The position numbers were made by a program, and so were the translations under genes. The notes beneath the pieces were generated by a model, which saw only the letters and a program-made list of their open reading frames with translations, made no database searches and was not told the origin of the DNA. A DNA stretch of 64,000 nucleotides from Marinagarivorans algicola (GTDB taxonomy: Bacteria > Pseudomonadota > Gammaproteobacteria > Pseudomonadales > Cellvibrionaceae), in assembly GCF_001292705.1 (NCBI RefSeq), contig NZ_LGAK01000009.1, positions 103,969 through 167,968 of the forward strand. The letters run 5' to 3'. Positions 33,289 through 42,892 of the stretch are shown piece after piece. The number at the start of each line of letters is the position of its first letter. Within the stretch, counting starts at the first letter, position 1.

Positions 33289-33894
33289 TTAACCGCATGA
33301 TGCTTCGCGTGTAAAAACCAGCAACTGGTTGTTTGCTGGCATGGCATTATCTTCAATAAGTGTTAAGCCTACCTGTATGGCTAGCGCGCAAATATCTTCA
33401 TGATGACGAATGCCTTGCTCGGCATTATTCGTGCGTAGATGCTCATCAAAGCGGGCGTTACTGGGGCTACTAAATTGACCATGGTAATTAAAGGGTCCGT
33501 ATAAAACAAATAACCCTTTGTGCGCAAGTGAGCGGCTTACGCCATCAAACATTGCCTGCACCGCCTGCCAAGGCATAATGTGGGCAGTATTGGCGGTATA
33601 AATCGCATCTACGGGTTTGGGCCAGTCACTGGTAAGCACATCTAACTCAATGGGCCTTATCAGGTTAGCCTGAGGTTGTTCGTCAATCCATGCATTAATG
33701 CCCGCATGATTGATCTCCCGGTCCGACGTTTGCCAGCGAATATGTGCCAGCGCTTGAGTAAAAAACACTGCGTGCTGGCCTGTGCCGCTGCCAATTTCTA
33801 AAACGCTGTGCGTTTTTTTAAACAAGCGTTGTAGATGCGCCAATATGACGGCTTTATTATTTTCGCAGGCCTGCGAAAAAGGCTTAGTGTGCAT
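33289..33894 (-). CDS. DUF938 class I SAM-dependent methyltransferase
   Basis: A 201-residue protein of the DUF938 family. The N-terminus FSQACENNKAVIL is typical, motif I is VLEIGSGTGQHAVFF, and the later region contains IYTANTAHIMPW and LFVLYGPFNYHGQF, both family hallmarks. A methyltransferase fold is clear; the substrate is unknown. It precedes the MOSC gene on the same strand. Confidence 0.92.
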   Translation of the reverse strand: MHTKPFSQACENNKAVILAHLQRLFKKTHSVLEIGSGTGQHAVFFTQALAHIRWQTSDREINHAGINAWIDEQPQANLIRPIELDVLTSDWPKPVDAIYTANTAHIMPWQAVQAMFDGVSRSLAHKGLFVLYGPFNYHGQFSSPSNARFDEHLRTNNAEQGIRHHEDICALAIQVGLTLIEDNAMPANNQLLVFTREASCG

Positions 33895-34141
33895 AGGCTG
33901 CCTTACTCTACCTTACAGTTGCATTAAAAAATGGCAATAATGGGTTTAAGACTGTATATCCAGTGTGAGACCCCATTTTGAGTGCAAAGTGGTCATCACG
34001 TGACTGTTTAACTCGACCGAACAAGGGGCCTTGGTACCCTACTGATGATTGATCCTTTGGCATTAGGTATGGGGCCCTACTTTCCTTGTGGGACCCCAAA
34101 AAATTCCCCTTAAAAGACGGGTTTATAAAAATAATGGTAAT

Positions 34142-37100
34142 TTAATGAGCAATCTCTCGCTTGCTGCTCACCTGATAAAACAATGCAAATAATACTGGTA
34201 CCACAATTAAGGTTAATAGTGTAGCAAAGCCCAAGCCAAACATAATAGTGACAGCCATGGGTTGAAAGAATACATCACTCAATAGCGGAATCATACCCAG
34301 TATTGTCGTGAGTGCAGCCATCGATACTGGGCGTAAACGACTGAGTGAGGCCATTTGTATCGCTTGGAGCCAAGGTATTTGCTCTTCAGTATTTAGTCGC
34401 TTTATTTCTTCGACTAAAACGATGCCGTTTTTGATTTGCATGCCAATTAAACTCAAAACGGCCAGCAGGGCAATAAAGCTAAAAGGCGCTCCGGTCAGTA
34501 GTAAGCCATAAGCTACCCCCACAATCGCTAAAGGAACCGTTATCCAAACCACTAAAGTTTGGCGTAGAGAGTTAAACATAAAAATATTAATGACAATCAT
34601 TACCACAATACCTAAGGGTAAAAAAGCAAAAACCGCAGTATTAGCTTCTTGTTGGTCTTCATATTCACCACCCCATTCTAAGGCGTAGCCAGGTGGCAAC
34701 GTTAAGGTTTTAATGGCTTGATTTAATTCTGAGTGTAATGCAAAAGCATTACTGTTGATGTCGGGGTCTGCAAGGACTGACAGTGTACGTTTACGGTTGA
34801 CCCGTTTAATAATAGGGTCTTCCCACTGCACCGAAACATCATTCATAAATTGTCCGATATTAATATATGATTGAGTCACAGGACTGTAAACTTGAATTTG
34901 CTTTAATTGATCCACTCCCTTGCGCTCTTCTTGAGGTGGACGCATGAGTATTGGCAAGACTTCTGACCCATCTCTAAAGACACCTACAGTTTGGCCGTTT
35001 AAATGTGTCTGCATGGCGGCATCTAAATGAGCTTGGTTAATACCTAAACGGCGCGCAGCAGCCGTATCGATAATAGGGTGCAAGACTTTCGTTCTCTCGC
35101 GCCAATCATGCCGTATATTAATAACATTTGTATTTTCTCTAAAAATTTCTATCACTTGATCGCCGAGTATTCTCAATGTATCGGGATCAGGCCCAATGAT
35201 GCGCGCTTCTATTTTAGCCGCAGAACTAGGACCGATCGCTGGGCGTCTATACAAAGCAAAAGCTTGTGGGTACGAGTGAAGAATTAAATTTTTAGTTTTT
35301 TCGATGGCTTCAGTCACCTCATCAAAAGAGTCCATATGAACCAGTAACTGAGCATAGCTGGAGTAGGATTTTTCTGGTTCATACGTGAGCATAAAGCGAT
35401 CAGCACCACGGCCAATGGTGGCGGTGACTTGACTAACGCCATCCATATTCAATATTTTTTGTTCAAGGCTTTTTATGTCGCTCTCTGTGACTTGAATGCT
35501 CGTTCCTTCGGGCAGCCAATAATCCACCATATAAAGAGGTAATGGGCTTTCTGGAAAAAAAGCTTGCTTGACTTTACCAAAGGCGACTAAGGCGGAGAGC
35601 AATAACCCAAACATAACGATTAAGGTTGCCCATCGATAGTGTAAACAAATGTTTAAAAATGTACTGTATAGCTGAAACAAGCGACCTTTATAGGGTGTGT
35701 CTTGATTGTTGGGTGCTGTTAAGGCTTGCTGTTGAGTACTATTGTTGCGCTCATCGCGCTTAAACATTAAAAAACAAAAAAATGGAGTAATGGTAATGGC
35801 CAGTATCCAACTTAAGAGTAATGAGATAAAAAGTACCCAAAATAAACTGCCTGTAAACTCGCCACTAGCATCCGGTGATAGGCCGATAGGCGCAAAAGCC
35901 ACAATGGCAATAAAAGTGGCTCCGAGTAGTGGCCAGCGAGTATTTGACACAATGGTAACGGCAGATTGTACGCGTGATAACCCACGTTGTAGACTAATCA
36001 TAATCCCCTCGGTAATGACAATTGCATTATCGACGAGCATGCCTAAAGCAATAATTAAGGCACCTAAAGAAATGCGATGCAATTCAATGTTGTACATGTT
36101 CATAACAATGAAAGTGCCTGCAATATTTAATAATAACGTCGCACTCATGATAATGCCTGGCCGCCAGCCCATCGCAAGCATTAATACAATAATGACAATC
36201 ACAACCGCTTGGGCCAGACTTACCAAAAAGTCATTGACTGACCGCTCAACAAGCTTAGGTTGATTGTAAATAGTATTAATATCCATACCGATCGGGCGAG
36301 CATAGTTTAGTGCATTTAATCGTTGGTCAATTAACTCACCAATTTTAACAACATTGACATTTTCTGAAAAAGAAACACCTAGAGTGAGTGCTTGTTTACC
36401 GTTAAAGCGATACAGATGAGAGGCTGGATCTTCGTAGCCTTTGTAAATCGTTGCTATGTCACCTAAATAGATTAACTGTTCTTGGGTGCCGCTTAAAAGT
36501 AAGCCCGACAGTGTCTCTAGGCCTTGGCTGTCCATAGCAATACTACTGATACGCAAATACTCGCTACCCACAGTAATTTTGCCTGCATCGCTGACTAAGC
36601 TTTGGCCTTGTAGCAAGTGTTTAATAGCGTCAATGGATAATCCAGAAGCTGCGAGTTTAGATCGATCTATCTCGATAAAGACTTTTTCGGCGAGGCGCCC
36701 ACCAGCAGTTACCTTGCCTACGCCATTGATTAATACCAATTCACGACGTAAAAAGTCGGTATAGTAGGCGAGCTCTTCATAGCTATACCCGTCTCCTGTA
36801 ATGGCCAAAAATACACCATATACATCGCCAAAATCATCATTAATAATAGGTGGGTAGGCGCCTGGGGGTAGCTGTGATTGCATATCGCGAATTTTACGGC
36901 GCATTTCATCCCAGATTTGAGCGAGATCATCTTTGCGATAAGTGCTTTTCATTTCGACTTCGACCTGCGATAGGCCGGCAGATGATGTAGATGTTACTCG
37001 CTTAACATAGGGCAATTGTTGAATGGCATTTTCAATGGGAAGAGTAATCTCTTCTTCAACCTCTAAGGCAGAGGCACCAGGATATTGTGTAATAACAAGT

Positions 37101-37234
37101 GCTTGCTTGAGAGTGAAGGCTGGATCTTCTAGTCGGCCTAGGCTCAGAAAAGAAATAACCCCGCCAACGACCAGTAGCACTACTGCCATCCAAGATAGCG
37201 TTTTATGACTGATTGCGTTTTCGGCTAAGCTCAT
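34142..37234 (-). CDS. RND-family efflux pump, inner membrane permease
   Basis: A 1030-residue hydrophobe/amphiphile RND transporter with two repeats of one plus five membrane helices and large periplasmic loops. Examples are TM4-type LGALIIALGMLVDNAIVITE and the second-half LLAVLSLIGMQIKNGIVLVEEI. The N-terminal SLAENAISHKTLSWMAVVLLVVGG and QYPGASALEVEEEITLPIENA resemble the MexK/TriC/VexD-like branch. It exports substrates with a membrane-fusion adaptor and a TolC-like channel; no outer-membrane channel gene is adjacent. The adaptor gene ends 3 bp before it. Confidence 0.95.
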   Translation of the reverse strand: MSLAENAISHKTLSWMAVVLLVVGGVISFLSLGRLEDPAFTLKQALVITQYPGASALEVEEEITLPIENAIQQLPYVKRVTSTSSAGLSQVEVEMKSTYRKDDLAQIWDEMRRKIRDMQSQLPPGAYPPIINDDFGDVYGVFLAITGDGYSYEELAYYTDFLRRELVLINGVGKVTAGGRLAEKVFIEIDRSKLAASGLSIDAIKHLLQGQSLVSDAGKITVGSEYLRISSIAMDSQGLETLSGLLLSGTQEQLIYLGDIATIYKGYEDPASHLYRFNGKQALTLGVSFSENVNVVKIGELIDQRLNALNYARPIGMDINTIYNQPKLVERSVNDFLVSLAQAVVIVIIVLMLAMGWRPGIIMSATLLLNIAGTFIVMNMYNIELHRISLGALIIALGMLVDNAIVITEGIMISLQRGLSRVQSAVTIVSNTRWPLLGATFIAIVAFAPIGLSPDASGEFTGSLFWVLFISLLLSWILAITITPFFCFLMFKRDERNNSTQQQALTAPNNQDTPYKGRLFQLYSTFLNICLHYRWATLIVMFGLLLSALVAFGKVKQAFFPESPLPLYMVDYWLPEGTSIQVTESDIKSLEQKILNMDGVSQVTATIGRGADRFMLTYEPEKSYSSYAQLLVHMDSFDEVTEAIEKTKNLILHSYPQAFALYRRPAIGPSSAAKIEARIIGPDPDTLRILGDQVIEIFRENTNVINIRHDWRERTKVLHPIIDTAAARRLGINQAHLDAAMQTHLNGQTVGVFRDGSEVLPILMRPPQEERKGVDQLKQIQVYSPVTQSYINIGQFMNDVSVQWEDPIIKRVNRKRTLSVLADPDINSNAFALHSELNQAIKTLTLPPGYALEWGGEYEDQQEANTAVFAFLPLGIVVMIVINIFMFNSLRQTLVVWITVPLAIVGVAYGLLLTGAPFSFIALLAVLSLIGMQIKNGIVLVEEIKRLNTEEQIPWLQAIQMASLSRLRPVSMAALTTILGMIPLLSDVFFQPMAVTIMFGLGFATLLTLIVVPVLFALFYQVSSKREIAH

Positions 37235-37237
37235 AGA

Positions 37238-38383
37238 TTATAGGCCTCGTTCTTGTGTGAAAGGTGTCACTTGAGTGCCTTCTTGTAATCGACTGACTCC
37301 GGCGGCTATCACAGAGTCACCAGCTTGAATGCCTGAGTGAATGAATACTTCACTGTTGCTAAGCGTCCCAATTTCTACTTCTGTTTGCTCGATGATCATT
37401 TCTTTATTGACTTTCCATAACCATGTTTTGCCGTTTTTTTCAAATACTGCTTCGACAGGTACAAATGCTCCAGTCACTGAAGGTTGAATCAGTATATTAC
37501 TTAAATCGAGGTGCACAGTAACGGCCATGCCGGGCAGTACTTGAAAAGCTTGTATTTGCGGCATCGTTAGGACGACGCTGTAAGAGCGTGTTTGTTGGTC
37601 GGGTACCGATTCAAATTCTTTAAAGCAAGCGGTGTAGTCGCTGGAGGGGTATGCATTAAAATGTACTTTGGCGCAAAACCCACTAGGATCTTCGATAGGT
37701 TTAATGCGACCCAATAGACTCTCTGGGATATTGAAACGGATATCTAAGCTATCGCTGTTATGGAATTGCATAATGACATCATTTGCGCGTACTGATTGAA
37801 AGTTCTCGACAGAAACATGAGCAACAAGACCATCAAAAGGGGCTTTGAGGTGGGTATATTTCAAGTTGTCGCGCGCTGAGGCAAGAGCTGCCTCAGCGCC
37901 TTTGAGGTTGGCGGCGGCTTCATCTAAATCAGATGGGCTGACATATTTTTGATTAAAAAGTGTTTTAATTTTTTCGTATTGAGACAGTGCAAAATCAAAT
38001 TTTGCTTGTTTGTCATCGACTGCATTTTGATATTCAGCATCATCGAGTACACCCAATGTATCGCCTTGCTTAAAATGCATTCCTGATTTCGCCGTCAGTG
38101 ATGTCAGTTGGCCGCTGACGCGGAAAGCTAAGTCAGATTTTTTTGATGCTTCAACGGTGCCAGGATAAATGCGCTGGGTAGCGGCATTAGCACTTTTAGC
38201 GGTCACAATTTTAGCCGGCCTGATGGGGGTATCATTGGAGGTGACGGCATTATCTTGGCTGCAACTTGCGATAAAAACCAAGCATAAACATAGGATGGCT
38301 ATGCAGTAAGGTTGCGGCGTGGTTGGAGTGACAAAATGCGGGCTTAACTTTGTATGATTAAAAAGTCGGCTTATTTTTAGCAT
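37238..38383 (-). CDS. RND efflux periplasmic adaptor (membrane fusion lipoprotein)
   Basis: About 381 residues from ATG 38383 (MLKISRLF); a TTG at 38413 would add ten residues but has no ribosome binding site. An N-terminal signal ends at a lipobox-like IASC. Next come a barrel-sandwich lipoyl half (RVSGQLTSLTAKSGMHFKQGD), an alpha-hairpin (about 120-180), the second lipoyl half (YTHLKAPFDGLVAHVSVE), and beta-barrel and membrane-proximal domains. It is the partner of the downstream permease and is encoded first in the operon, as in most MexA/AcrA systems. Confidence 0.93.
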   Translation of the reverse strand: MLKISRLFNHTKLSPHFVTPTTPQPYCIAILCLCLVFIASCSQDNAVTSNDTPIRPAKIVTAKSANAATQRIYPGTVEASKKSDLAFRVSGQLTSLTAKSGMHFKQGDTLGVLDDAEYQNAVDDKQAKFDFALSQYEKIKTLFNQKYVSPSDLDEAAANLKGAEAALASARDNLKYTHLKAPFDGLVAHVSVENFQSVRANDVIMQFHNSDSLDIRFNIPESLLGRIKPIEDPSGFCAKVHFNAYPSSDYTACFKEFESVPDQQTRSYSVVLTMPQIQAFQVLPGMAVTVHLDLSNILIQPSVTGAFVPVEAVFEKNGKTWLWKVNKEMIIEQTEVEIGTLSNSEVFIHSGIQAGDSVIAAGVSRLQEGTQVTPFTQERGL

Positions 38384-38982
38384 GTTATGTGTTGTCTCGC
38401 GTTGCGGTTGCAAATACTAGTTAATGGTTTGTATTAGATGCCGAGCCTAAGGATCATGGTATTATCACTGTAGAGCATTTTAAATAAGCATGAGTGTAAT
38501 ATCGCGTACGGCGGGGCGTTATGGGTTACATTGCTCATTATTGAAAAGCAATTAAATACATCTGCGGTACTAACAGATGTGAGGGGTTGTGTTTCATGCG
38601 GGGTGGGCTCCGGCAGAGCGCGATGTATATTATCTTTTATACGCAGCTCTGAATCTAATCATTGCGTAGCGCAATGCAATTTAATGTAGTTGGAGCGCGC
38701 GGTGAGTTTTATTATAGCTGTCATTATATCTGCGAACACAGATAAGTTTGTTAACTGATCGAATGCGCACTATAGGGTATTTTAATTTTAGCGGCAACGA
38801 GAAATACTGCTTGGTATTAAAATCAAAGCACAACTGCTTAGGGCCTGTTGCACAAGCGCTTCGCTCTTTTAAAATAATAAAACAGCGAAGCACAAAGTAG
38901 CGGTGCTAAGCTGCTTAATTAGCAGACTGCTGTTGAGCACCATCATAGCGTTATTTTTTGTACAATATTTTTCAGCTATGCA
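38384..38982. other. Intergenic region without a recognisable gene
   Basis: About 600 bp between two minus-strand genes. A 70-codon minus-strand frame (38681-38893) is open but has no ribosome binding site and no known motif, so I do not call it. A short GGGCCTGTTGCACAAGCGCT at 38840-38859 resembles the end of some insertion sequences, but no second end or transposase is present. Confidence 0.4.
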
Positions 38983-41820
38983 TTAATCTTTTATTGTTTT
39001 AATCAGTACGACTCCGCCTTGCGCGCTTAATTGCTTTATTGGTATAGGAATTTCAGTGGGTTTATTGCTTGCTGGGGTGAGTGTACCAGCATCAATTAAA
39101 TCGCCCCCGCTTAATGGGTTAAACCATTGCACACTAACCGTACCATTAAAATGACTTAAATCGAGTGTGGTTGTGGCTGTTTGAGCAGTAGCTGTTTGGG
39201 GAATAAAAGCGACCAGTAGTTTGCCAGGTTGTTCGGCGGCGAGCGCGCCCGTTGGGCTGAGTACTTTAGCGTGTGCCGGTGTCGTTGCCCACCAAGGAAT
39301 ATGCTGCGTGTAAAAAGTGTGCGCAATGCGCGTGTATTGCCATAAATCATGGCGTAGGCGTAGATTTTCGGCGGTGAGGTCATTTTCTTGTGTTTTTGCT
39401 CCAAAATACCATTCAATACCCGCCGCTCCAGCCAAGAGTGAACCCCAGAGCACATCTTTAATTAATGCAGGGTGTTGAGGGGTTTCTTGGTCGCTAGCGG
39501 CGCCGGTATACCACGGACCAATTTCATCCATAGTAATTAACCATGGGTGGCCTGCAGCTTGCGATTTTTGCTTCCATGCTTGAATAGTGTGGGCGGTTTT
39601 TGTGGGGTCAGCTTCTTGCAACGATAAACCATCTAAATGCTCATCCCCTAAAAGTGCTGTGAGTAAATCGGTACGGTTTAAATCTTCTGAATGAGTATGC
39701 AAAAGCACGGGATGCTTATAAGGATCATTACGTTTAATGAATTTGGCCATAGCTTTACGTTGTGCATCGTTTTGTGCGGGTGGTGACCATTCGGCTGGGC
39801 CATTTTCTTCACCCAAGTTCCATACTAAGCCTAAGTGATGACCAAAGCGTGCAATCATTTCGCGGTAATATAATTGGCGTAAAGGGCCTGTATCGCCATC
39901 ATCTAATAGGCGCTCGTTTTCGGTTTCTTGAGTCACTAAGTGCAATAAAATACCCTTGGCCTGCATATGCTGAAATAGTTGCTCCCATTGTGCAAGGCGG
40001 CTTACATCGAAGCGCTCAAATTGTGTGGGCGCGGTGTAAGGCCATACATCGTTGCCGTCGCCATTAATGTTCATAGTTAAAAAATAACTGGCGTTCATGC
40101 CTTGCGCACTCAGGTAATTAAACAGGCCAACCAAGCCTTTACCTTGGCCGTCTTTCCAGACTAAATCACCGGTTTGCCAGTCTTGTATGTGTGGCGTGAA
40201 CTGATGTAGTTGTGTATTGGCTTTAGCCTCGCCTTCGCGGTTACTCGCTTGTAGGCGGTAGGTGCCATCAAAGCCTTGATAGGCAAGTAAATTCTCGGGG
40301 CTATTGCTGCCCGCTTTTAGCCAATAGCGTTCGGTGGCCGCAAAATAAAACTGACTGTCTTTAATACCCAAACGCCCATAAGCGCGAAAATCCGGTGCCT
40401 CTTTATCACTGCGTGTCACATTAAATTGCCCTTGGGGGTGTTCAAGGGCAATTGCAGTACCTTGTACATCATCATTCGCTAAGGCAATATTATTACCGTG
40501 CTCTAAAGTGGCTTGATATTTCCATTGCCCCATGCTGGGAGGAGTGAATTTAACTTGCCAAATATTACCACTAGTGGCTGAGGTTTTTGCGGCTTTGCCG
40601 TCAGCAGCATAAAACCCGCGTATGCGAATATGAGTGTCACCATTGGTAAAATCAACACGCAAGCGGTAGTTTAAAAAGGGGTTGTCTTGAGCCTGCTCAG
40701 AGGTGTCAGGCCCGGTGAAATTTAGGGTATGGGTATGCCACTGTTGTATCGTCGGTGTTGGTGCCACTACGCGTGTGGCAGGGGGTTGCGTTGATGTGAT
40801 TGCACTGTGAGGTTGTATAGGCGGCAGTGCTAAACGCTCGATACTGGTGAGCTCTGGGCCGCCGCCGCGCTTGCCTGCACCCGAGGCCATATAAGCATAA
40901 CCATCAACAATTGCAACGCCGGTACCGTGGCGGCCTTGTTTAAGGTTGGCCCAGCGGGACCACGTTTGTGTGGCGGTGTTGTACGCTTGTGTTTCGGCAA
41001 AGGCGGGTTCTTGGGTGTCGCTTTCGCCACCTACAATGACCACATTATCACCCCAATTAAAAGCGGCATTGCCAGCGCGCAAAGTGGGCAGTTTAAGCGT
41101 GTTGGTGACAGGCTCCCAAGCCGCTTTAGCAAAATCATAGACATTACCGTGAGCAATGGTGAGTGCCATATCTTGTTCAGTCGCTTTGGAGGTGGTGCGC
41201 CCAGCCAGTGCATAAAGTTTATTGTTAGCCACAACGGCTTGGAAGTGGTCGCGTGCATTAGGGGCATCATCAAGGGTTTGCCACTGGCCAGTTGTAGGAT
41301 CATACCTATCTAGCCAAGGCTTGTAGCCGTTCATGTGGCCGTTAACAATACCGCCCACAATATAAATTTTACCGTCATGCAAGACTGCACCTGCACCACC
41401 GCGACGCCTGTGCTCAGGAATAGTATGGGTAAATTGATATTCATCGCGTTTAGGGTAGTAAACCAGCACTTTATCGAGTGGGGTTTCATGCGGCCAGCTG
41501 CCAGTCATTGCCCCCACGATATAAATAGCATCACCCTTCACGACGGGTTGAAAGTGATGTATTTCTACAGGTGGCTTGGACTTTTGTGTCCAGCTGGCGG
41601 TGGCAATATCAAAAACGTCGGTCGGGTTTATACGTCTCCCACCCATTAAGTATAATTGCTGACCATAGGCTGCAAAGGCCGCTTCATGGCGGGCGGTGGG
41701 CTGGCCTGTTGCTGCGATATTTTGCCATTGCGAATGACCAGGCTTCAGTGGTGAGCAGGCCGTAAGAGTAAAAATAAAGCCTACTAGAGAAACTCTAATG
41801 GCTTTGTATATATTACGCAT
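38983..41820 (-). CDS. Kelch propeller fused to a DUF5060/GH-A-like glycosidase, lipoprotein
   Basis: A 945-residue lipoprotein (signal with lipobox LTAC near residue 22). Residues about 35-335 form a kelch beta-propeller, with repeats of 'LYxxGGR ... YDPxTxxW' such as KIYIVGG and WLDRYDPTTGQWQTL. A Thr/Pro linker follows. About 365-460 is a DUF5060-like beta-sandwich, and about 470-850 a TIM-barrel glycosidase region with LVWNLGEENGPAEW and WLITMDEIGPW, likely supplying the acid/base and nucleophile Glu of a clan GH-A enzyme. A beta-sandwich closes the protein. It is probably a surface enzyme on an unidentified polysaccharide; the kelch fusion is unusual. Confidence 0.82.
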   Translation of the reverse strand: MRNIYKAIRVSLVGFIFTLTACSPLKPGHSQWQNIAATGQPTARHEAAFAAYGQQLYLMGGRRINPTDVFDIATASWTQKSKPPVEIHHFQPVVKGDAIYIVGAMTGSWPHETPLDKVLVYYPKRDEYQFTHTIPEHRRRGGAGAVLHDGKIYIVGGIVNGHMNGYKPWLDRYDPTTGQWQTLDDAPNARDHFQAVVANNKLYALAGRTTSKATEQDMALTIAHGNVYDFAKAAWEPVTNTLKLPTLRAGNAAFNWGDNVVIVGGESDTQEPAFAETQAYNTATQTWSRWANLKQGRHGTGVAIVDGYAYMASGAGKRGGGPELTSIERLALPPIQPHSAITSTQPPATRVVAPTPTIQQWHTHTLNFTGPDTSEQAQDNPFLNYRLRVDFTNGDTHIRIRGFYAADGKAAKTSATSGNIWQVKFTPPSMGQWKYQATLEHGNNIALANDDVQGTAIALEHPQGQFNVTRSDKEAPDFRAYGRLGIKDSQFYFAATERYWLKAGSNSPENLLAYQGFDGTYRLQASNREGEAKANTQLHQFTPHIQDWQTGDLVWKDGQGKGLVGLFNYLSAQGMNASYFLTMNINGDGNDVWPYTAPTQFERFDVSRLAQWEQLFQHMQAKGILLHLVTQETENERLLDDGDTGPLRQLYYREMIARFGHHLGLVWNLGEENGPAEWSPPAQNDAQRKAMAKFIKRNDPYKHPVLLHTHSEDLNRTDLLTALLGDEHLDGLSLQEADPTKTAHTIQAWKQKSQAAGHPWLITMDEIGPWYTGAASDQETPQHPALIKDVLWGSLLAGAAGIEWYFGAKTQENDLTAENLRLRHDLWQYTRIAHTFYTQHIPWWATTPAHAKVLSPTGALAAEQPGKLLVAFIPQTATAQTATTTLDLSHFNGTVSVQWFNPLSGGDLIDAGTLTPASNKPTEIPIPIKQLSAQGGVVLIKTIKD

Positions 41821-42423
41821 AGCGAAGTAACCTTGGGATAAAATGGACGTTGGGTCATGGGTGCTTAGCGTACGTCGCCTGCATTAAGGTGATATACGTT
41901 TGTACCAGTATACATCCTGCCATAGTTGTACCGCTAAAAGTGCGTGAGCTGTAGCAGTATTGGATTTTATCTGGATATTATCCAATACTGCATAAAAATA
42001 GAATACAGTGCGGATTTTTGTGAGTCATTGTTAATGAGTAACTATTCAGTCAGTCTGATCAGTCAGTCTGAAAAAATTCACCTGATAGGGCACTGATGAG
42101 TTATTTTCTGGGCATTTAAGCGCCGGGCCTTGCAGTGAAAGCAAGGCTAGACAGTACAGAGCAAACTGTCGAGCGTGCTTATATGGCGCCCATAAATGGC
42201 TTGAGCGGCTCAGGCAATGATTCATTAGTGTCCAATTTGGTGCCTCTGAATAGTGACGTTAATTATTAATGGAAGAGCACGCATGCGGTGATAAATAGTG
42301 ACCCAATCACTGAATAACCACTAAAATGTTTGGCTGCTATTCACTCTGCCTGTTATGTGATTACTCTACTTGCTGGTGTGATGTCGCTGGAGCATAATAC
42401 TGGCATTATGCTCCCCTTTGCTA
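41821..42423. other. Gap containing inverted-repeat element copy C
   Basis: About 600 bp. Apart from the element copy at 42039-42256 it contains an inverted repeat near 41965-41990 (TTGGATTTTATC/GGATATTATCCAA) upstream of the kelch-glycosidase gene. No gene is apparent. Confidence 0.5.
42039..42256 (+). repeat. Dispersed inverted-repeat element, copy C
   Basis: 218 bp, ends TAACTATTCAG and CTGAATAGTGA. It has a local duplication CAGTCAGTCTGAT near the left end, then CACCTGATAGGG, TTATTTTCTGGGCATTTAAG, GGCGCCCATAAATGGCTTGA and CAATGATTCATTAGTG as in copy A. Confidence 0.8.
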
Positions 42424-42807
42424 TTACTTGTAGTCGACTACTTCAACCTCAATATTATCGTTGGTCTTAAAGTAAAAGCGGCGCCCTGGCTCGTAATTGG
42501 CATGGTTAATGGGGGTGAGGCCTTCATCTTGCACGCGACGCTCGACATCATCTAGGTCGCTCACTATTAGGCATATATGGTTAAGGCCGTTTATTTGATA
42601 GTAGGTGTCAGTGATTGCATTGCTTTTTTTAGGGTTTTCGTAAAGCGCCAAATAACTCCCTTTACCACCGACATGAATTGTTCGCCCTCCGTGAATGGAG
42701 TCACCTTGCCAGCGAACCTTCCAGTCAAATAATCGACAAAAAAGTGCTGCACTTTGTTGTACCGAATGTACGGTAATATTGGCGTGCTCTAATATAGCTT
42801 CAGGCAT
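42424..42807 (-). CDS. VOC-family (glyoxalase/bleomycin resistance) protein under SoxR control
   Basis: About 127 residues from the ATG with a strong GAGGAAAAG ribosome binding site; longer in-frame starts at 42834/42837 overlap the promoter. It is a single vicinal-oxygen-chelate domain beginning LEHANITVHSVQQSAALFCRLFDWKVRW, with metal-ligand-type His and Glu residues (NHICLIVSDLDDVE, NIEVEVVDY). The specific reaction is not predictable. The -10/-35 elements with a SoxR operator between them make it a probable member of the redox-stress SoxR regulon, as in many non-enteric bacteria where SoxR controls a few local genes. Confidence 0.88.
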   Translation of the reverse strand: MPEAILEHANITVHSVQQSAALFCRLFDWKVRWQGDSIHGGRTIHVGGKGSYLALYENPKKSNAITDTYYQINGLNHICLIVSDLDDVERRVQDEGLTPINHANYEPGRRFYFKTNDNIEVEVVDYK

Positions 42808-42836
42808 AGTCTTTTCCTCGTTAGATGTTGCCATCA

Positions 42837-42867
42837 ATAATAAAACCTCAAGTTAACTTGAGATCAA
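42837..42867 (-). promoter_or_regulatory. SoxR-type promoter: operator inside a 19-bp spacer
   Basis: On the minus strand, -35 TTGATC (42867-42862) and -10 TATTAT (42842-42837) are separated by 19 bp holding the dyad TCAAGTTAACTTGA. The dyad is essentially the SoxR box CCTCAAGTTAACTTGAGG. The over-long spacer is the hallmark of MerR-family activated promoters. Confidence 0.92.
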
Positions 42868-42892
42868 GCGTTTTTTTCATTAATGTAGCCTT

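Noticed and set aside
33895..34141. Terminator or attenuator from GGGGCCC ... GGGACCCC at about 34071-34097
   Set aside because: The stem has a mismatch and no U-tract on the minus strand, where the flanking genes are encoded.
38840..38859. GGGCCTGTTGCACAAGCGCT as an insertion-sequence end
   Set aside because: No matching second inverted repeat or transposase nearby; a single short match is not enough.
38681..38893. Minus-strand 70-codon frame in the gap upstream of the kelch-glycosidase
   Set aside because: No ribosome binding site or known motif; composition unlike neighbouring genes.
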